In this document: positions 23,170 through 31,270 of the stretch, piece after piece
Numbering within the stretch: position 1 is the stretch's first letter
How the letters are laid out: every line of letters starts with the position of its first letter
Source of the DNA: Bacillus sp. AFS015802
GTDB lineage: Bacteria; Bacillota; Bacilli; Bacillales; Bacillaceae_B
Length of the DNA: 44,633 bases
Reading direction: 5' to 3'
Assembly: GCF_002561455.1 (NCBI RefSeq)
Contig: NZ_NTUP01000015.1
Span: 119,816-164,448 of the forward strand
Made by a program: the position numbers and the translations under genes
Notes under the pieces: model-generated
Seen by the model: the letters and a program-made list of their open reading frames with translations, nothing else
Told to the model about the DNA's origin: nothing
The model's database searches: none

Positions 23170-23730
23170 TTAAACGCTGAAGATGATGGGGAATTCCCTT
23201 ACATTCCTCTTCCAAATCATATGATCTGAGCCTTTCCCCCAATAATCCTTCAACCAATAATCGGGATTCCCTAATTTTTTTGTCCACACTTTTTGAGCAT
23301 TGGTAAAACCACTATCCAGACAAAACTCTTCAATTCCCCTGTTGAGTAAAGTGAGGATCATGGTGTTTAATAGCAGTGAACCGATTCCCCGTCCTTGATG
23401 ACAGGGATGAACATATATCGTCCCTACCTCATGTATGTCTGTTAGATCACCGCCTGTTGTCATTTTAATCAACTCACTGGCTTCTCCATATTCAATAGTT
23501 CCGACTATCGTTTGACCCATTTTTGCAATTAAAAAATAACGGTCTGTCCCGGCGCTATCATAGTCAGATTGTAAATATTGGATCTTCGTTGAGATTTCAT
23601 TCTTTATGTCATCATGAAGTTCTGATAATCCTTCATTTGCAAACGTATCTTCAATGACGGCACGAAAAAAATGATTCAGTTCTTTCTTATCATCTGGATG
23701 TGGCCTTCCAATATTTATGTTTTTCAACAT
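23170..23730 (-). CDS. GNAT-family N-acetyltransferase
   Basis: 186-residue GNAT. Motif A is VHPCHQGRGIGSLLLNTMIL with the preceding strand EVGTIYV, and LDSGFTNAQKVWTKKLGNPD follows as motif B. The N-terminal part (DDKKELNHFFRAVIEDTFAN) suggests a subgroup with an added helix. The substrate is unknown. It is 37 nt upstream of the serine hydrolase on the same strand, likely the first gene of a GNAT-hydrolase-tmrB-GNAT operon. Confidence 0.85.
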   Translation of the reverse strand: MLKNINIGRPHPDDKKELNHFFRAVIEDTFANEGLSELHDDIKNEISTKIQYLQSDYDSAGTDRYFLIAKMGQTIVGTIEYGEASELIKMTTGGDLTDIHEVGTIYVHPCHQGRGIGSLLLNTMILTLLNRGIEEFCLDSGFTNAQKVWTKKLGNPDYWLKDYWGKGSDHMIWKRNVREFPIIFSV

Positions 23731-23851
23731 GTGTCACCGTCCCTTCACCTTAAAAACTGCACCAGTCATATCGTCCTGCCCACAAGAAAGATGAAATGAC
23801 CAATTTAACTGCAAAACATCTTTCATTTATTGGACAAAAACTAGTGATCTA

Positions 23852-24364
23852 CTACTTTTCAGAAAGTATCTTTCTAATCAGCCGGATCTGCCCACGATGA
23901 TTGATCTCATCTTCAAAAACGTGAAACCAGATGAAATAGTTATTCGATGGATGGGTATCCCATGATCTGTTTTCAAAGAGCCAATCATCATTTCGTTCAG
24001 CAAGTTCCCTGAGCGTCCTGCTTCTGACTTCATTAAGTTTTTCCAGGTAAAATTCTAATGGAAACCCCTTTATATTCTGTCTTCCTTTTTCACCAAGACT
24101 ATAGGCTGCACCCCATTCATCCATTTCTTGTTCATTTGGTCTTCTGTCATCGAATAGCTCTATTTGAAAACCTTTTTCAACTGCCGCCATATGTAATAAT
24201 AGCGCTCCAATGCTGTTTCCATCCTCGCAAGGTAAAAAATCCAGTTCCGGACAGGTTAACCCTTTTACACTATCCAAGGTGGTTTTTCTCACATACTCCA
24301 TTTGCGTGACAAGATAACTGATTTGCGGACTAAGACCCTGTCGTGTGTCTATCGTGAATTCCAT
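23852..24364 (-). CDS. DinB-family four-helix protein
   Basis: 170-residue protein of the DinB/YfiT fold, with a helical bundle and a likely metal site formed by His in LLLHMAAVE (residue about 63) and two in the C-terminal WFHVFEDEINHRGQIRLIRK. Related proteins are thiol-dependent S-transferases or have no known role. The ATG at 24364 is chosen with GAGGTG 9 nt upstream; the GTG four codons earlier overlaps the site. It is 31 nt downstream of the phosphoesterase gene on the same strand. Confidence 0.85.
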   Translation of the reverse strand: MEFTIDTRQGLSPQISYLVTQMEYVRKTTLDSVKGLTCPELDFLPCEDGNSIGALLLHMAAVEKGFQIELFDDRRPNEQEMDEWGAAYSLGEKGRQNIKGFPLEFYLEKLNEVRSRTLRELAERNDDWLFENRSWDTHPSNNYFIWFHVFEDEINHRGQIRLIRKILSEK

Positions 24365-24395
24365 AAAATGTGTCACCTCAATTTTTTGACATTTT

Positions 24396-25523
24396 TTATC
24401 CAGTAGTCGTCAATTCACTTTTTTTCTTTTGGAGGAGGACGTCTTTAGGCACCCATCCTTCTGACCCGTTTTTCTTGATTAAGTCGAACCCTGTGCAGCT
24501 ATTGTCTACAACAGAAATGGTCTCTCCTTTCTTTACGGATAACTGGGCACATGAAAGATCCATTTTCGCAGAGAAATCCCCTTGTACATTGTGGTGAATA
24601 TACTCATTCTTAACGTATAAATGTTCAATCGTTCCAGCTTGTTTACAAAGGGTGAAATGTTCAAACCGTTTAAGGAGGACCAAATCATAGTGTGGGTAAG
24701 AGATGGTTCCCTCCATCTTCTGTTCTGAAATGAAGTCCTTCACTACTTCATAGTGTTCATGATGATCCGTATAAATATGGGAAAAAGAATCTTCTTTCAT
24801 TGTTCTATGTATGATAAAAGCATTTAATTGACCTGTCTGTTTAATGACGTTGCCTCCATCGATGGCGATGATTTTTTTATCCTTATTCACTATCGGATTA
24901 TTCGAAGGAACACTCTTGGAATAATTGACGACCGGCCAGTGCCCAACAATGACATACTTACCTGAACGATGAGATTTTCCCATGAATGCGGGCATCGTAA
25001 TGGCAGCTAATCGATCCGTATCCCTCCAATCTTCTTTATCCTCAAGACCGGCATGAACGAAAATATAGTCGTCGGTTTCAATCGCAGTCGGCAAATCCAT
25101 CAGCCAGTTAATTTCAGCAGAGAAATGATGTGTCAGGATTTTCTTCACTTCTTGAACCGTTGTATCTTCTTGCATTTCGAATCCCACTTCATCAAGCCAC
25201 TCATTTAGGATGGAATGTTTTCTTGAGCTTATGTAGTTCATCAATTTAGGATTCTCTTCAAGAAGATCCTCCACCAATGTGTCGCAATTCCCTTCCGTTA
25301 CATGGACGTTTGAGTGACGCTCTTCTAAATCCATGACATATCGGACTACCCCTTTACTGTTACTCCCTTTTTCACAAAGATCTCCGTTAATAATTAAATA
25401 ATCCTCTGAGCCGATATTCACTTTTTCAAGTAGCTCCGTAAACAGGTTCAGATCTCCGTGGATATCCGAAATCACAATGATCCTTCCTTGACGGGGAATG
25501 CTTAAACGTTTAATTTTCTTCAA
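24396..25523 (-). CDS. Calcineurin-type metallophosphoesterase with SH3-like tail
   Basis: 375-residue PPP-like phosphoesterase. Metal motifs in order are ISDIHGD, INGDLCEKG (in place of GDxxDRG), VTEGNCD, IFVHAGLED and VGHWP, giving a two-metal active site. Residues about 325-370 (LSVKKGETISVVDNSCTGFD, then GSEGWVPKDVL) look like an SH3-type barrel, often a recognition domain. Relatives are serine/threonine or tyrosine protein phosphatases and nucleotide phosphatases; the substrate is unknown. It starts at TTG with GGAG 8 nt upstream. The DinB gene follows. Confidence 0.85.
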   Translation of the reverse strand: MKKIKRLSIPRQGRIIVISDIHGDLNLFTELLEKVNIGSEDYLIINGDLCEKGSNSKGVVRYVMDLEERHSNVHVTEGNCDTLVEDLLEENPKLMNYISSRKHSILNEWLDEVGFEMQEDTTVQEVKKILTHHFSAEINWLMDLPTAIETDDYIFVHAGLEDKEDWRDTDRLAAITMPAFMGKSHRSGKYVIVGHWPVVNYSKSVPSNNPIVNKDKKIIAIDGGNVIKQTGQLNAFIIHRTMKEDSFSHIYTDHHEHYEVVKDFISEQKMEGTISYPHYDLVLLKRFEHFTLCKQAGTIEHLYVKNEYIHHNVQGDFSAKMDLSCAQLSVKKGETISVVDNSCTGFDLIKKNGSEGWVPKDVLLQKKKSELTTTG

Positions 25524-25625
25524 TGGGATGCTCCTTCCTTAAGAGTTGCTTATAATCTGAAATGGTCTTTTATCAGCCGGCCTGACTAAAAAACGTGTGA
25601 CATAATAAATCCCTTAGTAGATCAT

Positions 25626-26036
25626 CTACCTTTTTGTGTTAGTTTCCAACGTGTAAACCACTAAATCCTCTATACTCCCCGAATACTTTTCCACTTCCGG
25701 TAAGTGGTAAAAGGTAGTTGAGTTAGCGAGGTCATGTAATTCATCATTTTGTGAATACAAAATGACCCGTTTCCCATGTCCAATGGCAATGCCAAGTTCG
25801 ACGTGACTCCCTTTCCCGCCGGGGAGGAGAATGATGACCACATCTGAATCAAAAATGGCATTCTTCTCTTTCAGACCGATTCCTTGAAGTTCTTCAACTG
25901 TCGACGCCCGCTCATTTACGGTCCAATCATACGTATGGATACAGCCTTCCCGTTTCAACTGTTCACTTACGTAACGTACGAGATCCTTATTTGCGAAGCT
26001 TGAAGCCAGATAAAATTTCATGGTGTCTTCACTCAT
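25626..26036 (-). CDS. Nucleoside 2-deoxyribosyltransferase-like protein
   Basis: 136-residue Rossmann-like protein with FYLASSFANKDLVRYVSEQL at the N-terminus. IFDSDVVIILLPGGKGSHVE follows, then LGIAIGHGKRVILYS, the pattern of the nucleoside 2-deoxyribosyltransferase clan, where Asp (DSD) and Glu (HVELG) act. Small stand-alone members can hydrolyse nucleotides or sense them, so function is inferred from fold. A second ATG at 26021 gives a product beginning MKFYLAS, which is more typical of the family; neither start has a strong ribosome site. It lies 10 nt after the RsgA-like fragment, probably coupled to it. Confidence 0.7.
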   Translation of the reverse strand: MSEDTMKFYLASSFANKDLVRYVSEQLKREGCIHTYDWTVNERASTVEELQGIGLKEKNAIFDSDVVIILLPGGKGSHVELGIAIGHGKRVILYSQNDELHDLANSTTFYHLPEVEKYSGSIEDLVVYTLETNTKR

Positions 26037-26046
26037 TTATTACTCA

Positions 26047-26331
26047 CTACTTTCTAAACAGTTTACGTTGCTTCATGTAATCGATTGCCTTTGTCTTGTT
26101 TTTTTGGTTGGCCACATAGGCTGCTTCGTTCTTATCCCTATGATAGGTGATGAGCCTTTCTTGGGGAAGAGCACCTTTTAGGATGGCTTCTTTCACAGCG
26201 CAGTTCGGCTCCGTATTATGAGTGCAATTCGTGAATTTACACTTGGTTGAAAGTTTCACGATATCTTCAAATGTATCGGGAGTATTTTCTTCGGGATTCA
26301 TGATTTCAATCACTTTTTTATTAGACTTCAT
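26047..26331 (-). CDS. Stand-alone RsgA C-terminal zinc-domain protein
   Basis: 94-residue product that matches only the C-terminal part of the ribosome-assembly GTPase RsgA: TFEDIVKLSTKCKFTNCTHN followed by EPNCAVKEAI, with zinc ligands Cys, Cys, His, Cys. The OB-fold and GTPase domains are missing, and the upstream 120 nt contain no trace of them. The frame has its own ATG with AAAGGAG 6 nt upstream and is intact. It could be a decayed paralogue or a free zinc domain that still contacts 16S rRNA. The downstream gene begins 10 nt later. I see no evidence of GTPase activity. Confidence 0.7.
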   Translation of the reverse strand: MKSNKKVIEIMNPEENTPDTFEDIVKLSTKCKFTNCTHNTEPNCAVKEAILKGALPQERLITYHRDKNEAAYVANQKNKTKAIDYMKQRKLFRK

Positions 26332-26447
26332 TATGGCTCCTTTCCGGTTTTCTCTCGCCTGAATTCTTTGAATAGTGGTGGAAGAAGGTTAATAGATTAG
26401 CGGAGTGTTTAATAGGATGCATTTTTCTAATTAAGATCTAACGGCAA

Positions 26448-26624
26448 TCAGAAACCCATCGTCAGGAAAACAATCAAGGCGAGACCTGTAAACATATAAG
26501 TTGAATATTTCCTTCTATCAGTCCCGACCCTCGGCTCCCAAAGACCGACAGTGATCAGATACACGCCAAGCAATCCCATAACAAAAGGGAATAGGAAGAA
26601 TAAACCCACTTTCGTTACCCCCAT
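26448..26624 (-). CDS. Small two-span membrane protein
   Basis: 58 residues from the ATG at 26624, with two hydrophobic segments (about residues 7-27 and 41-57) separated by a basic loop (EPRVGTDRRKYS). No family recognised. The start is uncertain. AGTGGA lies about 8 nt before the ATG, but a GTG five codons later has GGGGGT 7 nt upstream and is equally likely; a TTG at 26666 would add a non-membrane extension and is less likely. Confidence 0.5.
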   Translation of the reverse strand: MGVTKVGLFFLFPFVMGLLGVYLITVGLWEPRVGTDRRKYSTYMFTGLALIVFLTMGF

Positions 26625-26708
26625 TCTTAGAATCCACTTATTGAAATTGCACAATATATATTCCAATTATTCCAAATTATTGTTCAAAACACAATCCTTT
26701 CCCATATA

Positions 26709-26743
26709 AAGAGGTGCCAACCCATTAAGGATTGACACCTCTC
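26709..26743 (-). terminator. Terminator of the DUF421 gene
   Basis: Stem GAGGTG / CACCTC (26711-26716 and 26736-26741), extended with mismatches, with a TTTATAT tail on the minus strand. It overlaps the end of the DUF421 gene. Confidence 0.7.
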
Positions 26744-27443
26744 TATTCCTTCAACCGATCACTGCGCTGATCAATGTAAATGGTCCCGTCTTCCTGAAGT
26801 TCGACATAGAACACATCTTGAATCTTAACCTGGAAGTAGTTGAGCTGATTTCGCAGCCACTCTTCAGTTATCCCCACTTCCTTTAGGTTTTGGTATAGGA
26901 TGTTTCCGTCGACAACTAATTCTGTTGGGATATATGTTGGTTTTCCACTGATGATATTCACGTCTTTTTTGGTTAATGGGCGATTCCCGGACTTTAAGGA
27001 CACGGTTAATTTTCCATCTGGTTCAAAGATGGCTGTATCGACTTCATTTATTGAGAAAACGTTTTTTTCTCTTAAGAGCATGCTTAAATCGTCCATATTA
27101 AGGTGATGTTTCCCTAATGTATCCTCTAGTATTTTTCCATCCTTTATGACAATGACGGGCTGACCATCAATGAACACACGCAATTTCGGAGATTTCAATC
27201 CGAAATAGGCGACAAGGAATGTTAAAAAACCCACCAAACAAGACTTGTCAGACCGTTAAAGAAATGCGTCTTTGATTCCCCTGCAATGTCAGCAGCGATA
27301 GAACCGATGGTTATCCCGGTAATGTAGTTAAAAAAGGTCAATTGGCTTAATTGTTTTCGTCCAAGTAAGCGTGCGAGAAGAAGAAGAACCAGGAAACTCG
27401 CAGTGGAACGAACGATCATTTCTAAGAAATCCACATGGAACAA
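26743..27443 (-). pseudogene. DUF421 (YetF/YrbG-like) membrane protein, frameshifted
   Basis: Two overlapping frames together match a single DUF421 protein. The first (27443-27222) gives the N-terminal membrane helices, with GRKQLSQLTFFNYITGITIG. The second (27237-26743) gives the third helix and the cytoplasmic domain (PVIVIKDGKI ... LNMDDLSMLLREKNVFSINE). The break is at a T6 run on the minus strand (27224-27229): adding one T joins the halves as LVWWVFLTFLVAY. DUF421 proteins such as YetF are spore or membrane proteins of unknown function. The frameshift could be a sequencing error, a real mutation, or slippage at the T-run. A TTG start with AGGAG 10 nt upstream is used. Confidence 0.8.
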
Positions 27444-27545
27444 TTCGGTTCGACTCCTAATCGTTTTTTATTAGTATTGTTTTATACGCTTCTAATATAC
27501 TTGATACCGGGACGATTTCCCTTTCATTTTTGAAGTTTCATTGCC

Positions 27546-28136
27546 TTATGAAGTTATAACCATATCCGCCTTTTCCACTGGATGATAATGATTTATATAA
27601 TAATCCTCAGCTTTCCAATATCTGTTCCTGAATTTCGTGATGTTCTGTTTCGTTTCTGGTGATTCACGGTTAAATCTAGTGGTTCGTGGACAATCCAAAT
27701 AGACAACCTTATCAAAGAAATGCTTCCATTCTTTCCGTTGAAGGAATACCCCTTCTATAATGATCAATCCTTCCACAGGTAACTGAATGGTCCTGTTTTC
27801 ATGAGTGTCCGTGTAACCATCATAAAAAGGGAGAGTGATTTGTTCTACTTCCATCAGCTTCTGATAAAAATGGGTTACCAGCCATTCCACATCCCATTGC
27901 AAATGAAAGTATTCCTGCCATTCTGCAAAACCCGTTTCATAACGGCGTTTCCGTTCCACAATATGATCATCGATATGAAAAATGTGATATTCACTGCCTT
28001 CTTCATTCAACATTATCCTTAATTGATTAACAAGAGTGGTTTTCCCCGAACGGCTTAAACCGTCTATCCCTAAAATATACCTTTGCTTTTCACTCCCAGA
28101 AGTAATCATCTTCAATCGCTCATGATCAAGCTTCAT
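27546..28136 (-). CDS. Uridine-kinase-like P-loop kinase
   Basis: 196-residue P-loop protein of the uridine kinase/phosphoribulokinase type. It has Walker A GLSRSGKTTLV, then IFHIDDHIVERKRRYETG (the acidic Asp-Asp substrate site) and LIIIEGVFLQ as Walker B, with CPRTTRFNRES as the lid arginines. Nucleoside or small-molecule kinase activity is expected; the substrate is unknown. The ATG at 28136 has AAAGGAA 8 nt upstream; the TTG at 28154 is rejected. It lies directly after helD, separated by a 72-bp hairpin element that appears inserted into a formerly overlapping gene pair. Confidence 0.8.
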   Translation of the reverse strand: MKLDHERLKMITSGSEKQRYILGIDGLSRSGKTTLVNQLRIMLNEEGSEYHIFHIDDHIVERKRRYETGFAEWQEYFHLQWDVEWLVTHFYQKLMEVEQITLPFYDGYTDTHENRTIQLPVEGLIIIEGVFLQRKEWKHFFDKVVYLDCPRTTRFNRESPETKQNITKFRNRYWKAEDYYINHYHPVEKADMVITS

Positions 28137-28149
28137 CGTCTTCATTCCT

Positions 28150-28237
28150 TTCAATGAGGGACGGACCTTATATTTCAGAGCAGAATCCCTCTATCATAGG
28201 CTTTCCGCTACATTTTAGAGGTCCGTCCCTTCAATGA
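28150..28237. mobile_element. GGGACGGACC inverted-repeat element (copy e) with 8-bp target duplication
   Basis: A 72-bp element (28158-28229) with terminal inverted repeats GGGACGGACCT / AGGTCCGTCCC and a 50-nt interior, flanked on both sides by the identical 8-mer TTCAATGA (28150-28157 and 28230-28237). It lies across the 3' end of helD, whose last five codons and stop lie inside it. It encodes no protein. The arms match the smaller copies a-d and f. A size of 72 bp without a transposase means that any movement would need an enzyme supplied from elsewhere. Confidence 0.75.
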
Positions 28238-30518
28238 AGGGGCTGGGGGTGCCGATGCTGTAGAGTTTTAGTTGGTGCATGGCTCTTGTGCAGGCTGTGT
28301 AGAATAGTCTGCGGAGGTTTTCGTGACCGTACGATTTAGCTGAGGCGTCATATATGATGACGGCATCGAATTCGATTCCTTTAGCCAAATATGCGGGAAT
28401 GATGATAACTCCCTGCTCGTATTCCAGAGAGGCACTTTTCATGAGTTTTATGTTCCCTATATTTTTTAAGGAATCGTATACCCGTTCACTTTCTGAAGCT
28501 GTTTTACATATGACGGCGATGGAATGATAGCCTTGATCCTGCCATTTCCTAATATTTTCTATTATACGGTTATGGAGATCAACGCGGTCTGTCACTTTTG
28601 AGAGTGATGGTTTTTCTCCGCCCCGATCAAAAGCGGTGATTTGTTCACCGCCTGGTATAAGCTTTCGGGTGAATTCAATGATCGGCTTAGTGGACCGGTA
28701 GCTCTGTGTCAAGTTGATCAGTTCCGCCTCTTCAGAACCATATAACGAGGTCAGATTGCTGAAATCAACATGTTCATTGGCATGAGCAAAGATCGCCTGA
28801 TTAAAATCTCCGAGGACAGTCATTTTGGCTGAAGGAAATAACCTTTTGATGAATTCAAATTGAAAAGGTGAATAATCCTGGGCTTCGTCTATGAGCACAT
28901 GTTTAATTTCTGTATTGGTCTGGAAACCGAGAACCAGCTCTTTTAACAGTAGAAAAGGGGTTGCATCCTCGTAATACAGATGCCCCTCGTCCAACATGTT
29001 CAACGTAGAGTGACAGATTTCCTCCCATTCTTCAGGTGTCTCCCCATTCATAAATGAACTTATTTTCATGGGGTCTGCAAAGAGTTGTCGGTAAATCCCT
29101 TTAACATCCACGTATTGAAGCCACTCAATCTGTTTGCGCAGCTTCTTATATTTCTTTCGGACAATCATTCTCCTGAGTGCGTCATACTCTGCTTCATAAT
29201 CATCAATGATATTTTTCTTCCGTAATTGCTTCCTGGCCTTATAATATTCTTCATTGCTCATCAGCTCGATAGCTTCTTCCACCCATGGTTCCATACGTTC
29301 ACGTTTCTCTGCTTCATCGATTCGAGTACTCAGCCATTCAGTCAGCTTACCGAGTCTATTATGGAAGCGGAGTGAGCTATCACATGTATAAAACCGTTCC
29401 GTGATCTCTTCGGACGTGACAATCTGCTTACCCCTGAATCTGACTCCCCTGAATTTCATCCCGGATCTTTCAAGCGATATCCGATAGGATTTAATAACCT
29501 CAAAAAAATCAGTACTTGCCTTGAATCGAATACCAGCAGTCCTGATCCTGTAAGTCTGGCTGTCGCCCTCATTATCTAAAACATATTCCAATTGATCATA
29601 AGGACCCTCCACTTGAAATTCCTTACTTAAACGGTGGTCCAAATACTCCTGGAATGTCACCTGTTCCATGTTTTCTTCGCCGAGTTCAGGCAGTACTTGA
29701 GATACATAACTATTGAACATGGAGTTTGGCGAAAACAGGACGATTTGATCCGCCTTCAATGTTTCCCGATACTTGTAAAGCAGGTAGGCAATCCGCTGGA
29801 GGGCAGCTGAAGTCTTACCACTTCCTGCAGCTCCTTGGACAATGAGAAGCCTGCCATGGTCATGCCTGATGATCTGATTCTGCCTCTGTTGAATCGTAGC
29901 GACAATGCTGTGCATGTAGTTGTCTGATTGCTTACCGAGGACCTCCTGTAAAATCTCATCCCCAATCGTCAGACTCGTATCGAACATCGACTGGATCACA
30001 CCATCCCTGATGAGAAACTGCCACTTTTTCTCAACGTCCCCTCGAATGACGCCTCCCGGGGTGACGTATTCTGCCGGTCCGGGTGGATAGTCATAATACA
30101 CGCTGGATATCGGTGCCCGCCAATCGTAAACTAGGAAATCCTCCCCGCTTTGATCCGTCAGTGTAGAAATACCGATATAAACCTTTTCAGTATCCGCTCC
30201 CTCTTCTTTGAAATCGATCCTCCCGAAGTATGGCTTCTCTTTCATTCTGCGTAAGGCATTTAATTTCTTTGCAGCCTGTTTATGAGTGCTCTCGGAAACG
30301 GTCAACGATTGAGCTTGCTGTCTTAAGGCGAGAACGGTTTCCAGAAAATCATCGAATGTATCTGTGTTTACTTTTACTTCATCCCAAAAATGTTTACGGA
30401 TCTCCACCACTTCCTCCTGGCGACGTCCCGTTTCATGTTCCAGCATTTCTATTTGTTCCTTTATACTTCCAATGACAAGGTCCACTCGTTTTTGCTCATG
30501 GCTCATTTCAGCTTTCAT
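28215..30518 (-). CDS. helD: HelD-type UvrD/Rep-like motor (RNA polymerase recycling)
   Basis: 767-residue superfamily 1 ATPase. Walker A is at 229-236 (GAAGSGKT), Walker B in HVLIDEAQDYS, then motifs MTVLGDFNQAIF and LTQSYRST, and the C-terminal IPAYLAKGIEFDAVIIYDAS. The N-terminal coiled-coil arm (about residues 5-95) is the part of HelD that enters the RNA polymerase secondary channel. HelD removes stalled RNA polymerase from DNA and aids recycling; some relatives give rifamycin tolerance. GGAGTG 8 nt before the ATG supports the start. The last five codons (EGTDL) are contributed by the hairpin repeat; without it the C-terminus would read ERNEDDEA. Confidence 0.92.
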   Translation of the reverse strand: MKAEMSHEQKRVDLVIGSIKEQIEMLEHETGRRQEEVVEIRKHFWDEVKVNTDTFDDFLETVLALRQQAQSLTVSESTHKQAAKKLNALRRMKEKPYFGRIDFKEEGADTEKVYIGISTLTDQSGEDFLVYDWRAPISSVYYDYPPGPAEYVTPGGVIRGDVEKKWQFLIRDGVIQSMFDTSLTIGDEILQEVLGKQSDNYMHSIVATIQQRQNQIIRHDHGRLLIVQGAAGSGKTSAALQRIAYLLYKYRETLKADQIVLFSPNSMFNSYVSQVLPELGEENMEQVTFQEYLDHRLSKEFQVEGPYDQLEYVLDNEGDSQTYRIRTAGIRFKASTDFFEVIKSYRISLERSGMKFRGVRFRGKQIVTSEEITERFYTCDSSLRFHNRLGKLTEWLSTRIDEAEKRERMEPWVEEAIELMSNEEYYKARKQLRKKNIIDDYEAEYDALRRMIVRKKYKKLRKQIEWLQYVDVKGIYRQLFADPMKISSFMNGETPEEWEEICHSTLNMLDEGHLYYEDATPFLLLKELVLGFQTNTEIKHVLIDEAQDYSPFQFEFIKRLFPSAKMTVLGDFNQAIFAHANEHVDFSNLTSLYGSEEAELINLTQSYRSTKPIIEFTRKLIPGGEQITAFDRGGEKPSLSKVTDRVDLHNRIIENIRKWQDQGYHSIAVICKTASESERVYDSLKNIGNIKLMKSASLEYEQGVIIIPAYLAKGIEFDAVIIYDASAKSYGHENLRRLFYTACTRAMHQLKLYSIGTPSPFIEGTDL

Positions 30519-30548
30519 CTAAGCACTCCTTCAGTTAAAAAATAGGGG

Positions 30549-30578
30549 TTGACGAATGAATAGAATTCGTTGTATAAT
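30549..30578 (+). promoter_or_regulatory. Strong sigma-A promoter of a free-standing RNA
   Basis: TTGACG (30549-30554), 18-nt spacer, consensus TATAAT (30573-30578). It points away from helD, into a stretch without any gene on that strand. Confidence 0.75.
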
Positions 30579-30584
30579 TATTAT

Positions 30585-30710
30585 TGAGGTAATCTGAATA
30601 CATTTATATAAAAAATAAGTGTTTCTGTACTAATTTATCATATTCACCATACATAATCAATAAAAATTTAAACCTGCCCGACTATATATTAGTAGTTGAG
30701 CAGGTTTTTT
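30585..30710 (+). ncRNA. Putative small RNA of about 125 nt
   Basis: From the expected start near 30585, the plus strand runs to an intrinsic terminator (arms 30671-30677 AACCTGC and 30700-30706 GCAGGTT with T6 at 30705-30710). No ATG, and no GTG or TTG with a ribosome site, opens a frame of more than a few codons. The 5' part is A/T-rich and probably unstructured; the 3' part forms the long terminator arm. It matches no RNA family I know. Between helD and the SnoaL-like gene it is the only feature; 30711-30819 holds nothing clear. Confidence 0.6.
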
Positions 30711-30819
30711 CATTTTCACAAAGTATACATACGTCACTCCCTGGTACCCCATGAACGATGATCAATGATCGCTTCTCACGTTTAGACCTTAATCGAACCT
30801 TCATTTCTCATGAATGGAC

Positions 30820-31206
30820 CTAAAATACCCCGTTCTCATTAATGGTATCTTCCGGAATAGGTTGACCTACGTCCCATAATTCAACGATTCTACCATTCTT
30901 GAATCGAAAGATGTGGACAACAACTGCTCCAATATCGTCTGGATTTTGCCTCACATGTGAATGAATCGCCACGCCATCTCCATCTTCCAACGCTCGTTTG
31001 ACTTCGAAAATCTTTCCTGGGTTCTTTGCTGCATTATCTTCCATTGCAATCATTAGAGAATCAGCATCTCCGCGAAAATAGGGATTGTGGTGGTGAAAAT
31101 CTTTCCCTATGTAGTTCTTAAATGCTTCCCGGACATCCCCCGCCGCAACGAGTTCTAAAAACGACATGGCTATTTCTTTCATGGACATTCCTTGATTATC
31201 AGTCAC
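30820..31206 (-). CDS. SnoaL/NTF2-like protein
   Basis: 128-residue protein of the NTF2-like cone fold, polyketide-cyclase (SnoaL) subgroup. It has the helix KEIAMSFLELVAAGDVREAF, then HHHNPYFRGD, and a C-terminal strand pair VVVHIFRFKNGRIVELWDVG. Such proteins occur as isomerases, hydrolases and ligand-binding proteins; the His-rich loop could be catalytic. Function unknown. The GTG at 31206 is chosen because AAAGGA lies 8 nt upstream; the ATG at 31215 overlaps that site. Confidence 0.8.
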   Translation of the reverse strand: MTDNQGMSMKEIAMSFLELVAAGDVREAFKNYIGKDFHHHNPYFRGDADSLMIAMEDNAAKNPGKIFEVKRALEDGDGVAIHSHVRQNPDDIGAVVVHIFRFKNGRIVELWDVGQPIPEDTINENGVF

Positions 31207-31270
31207 TTCACTCATCCTTTCAATTCAAAAAAGACCCTACTCTCTGTTTAAAATTCACTGAATGTGTTCA

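Noticed and set aside
23742..23840. GAAAGATG / CATCTTTC hairpin after the GNAT gene
   Set aside because: Only 8 bp with a loop above 20 nt and no T-run; not a convincing terminator.
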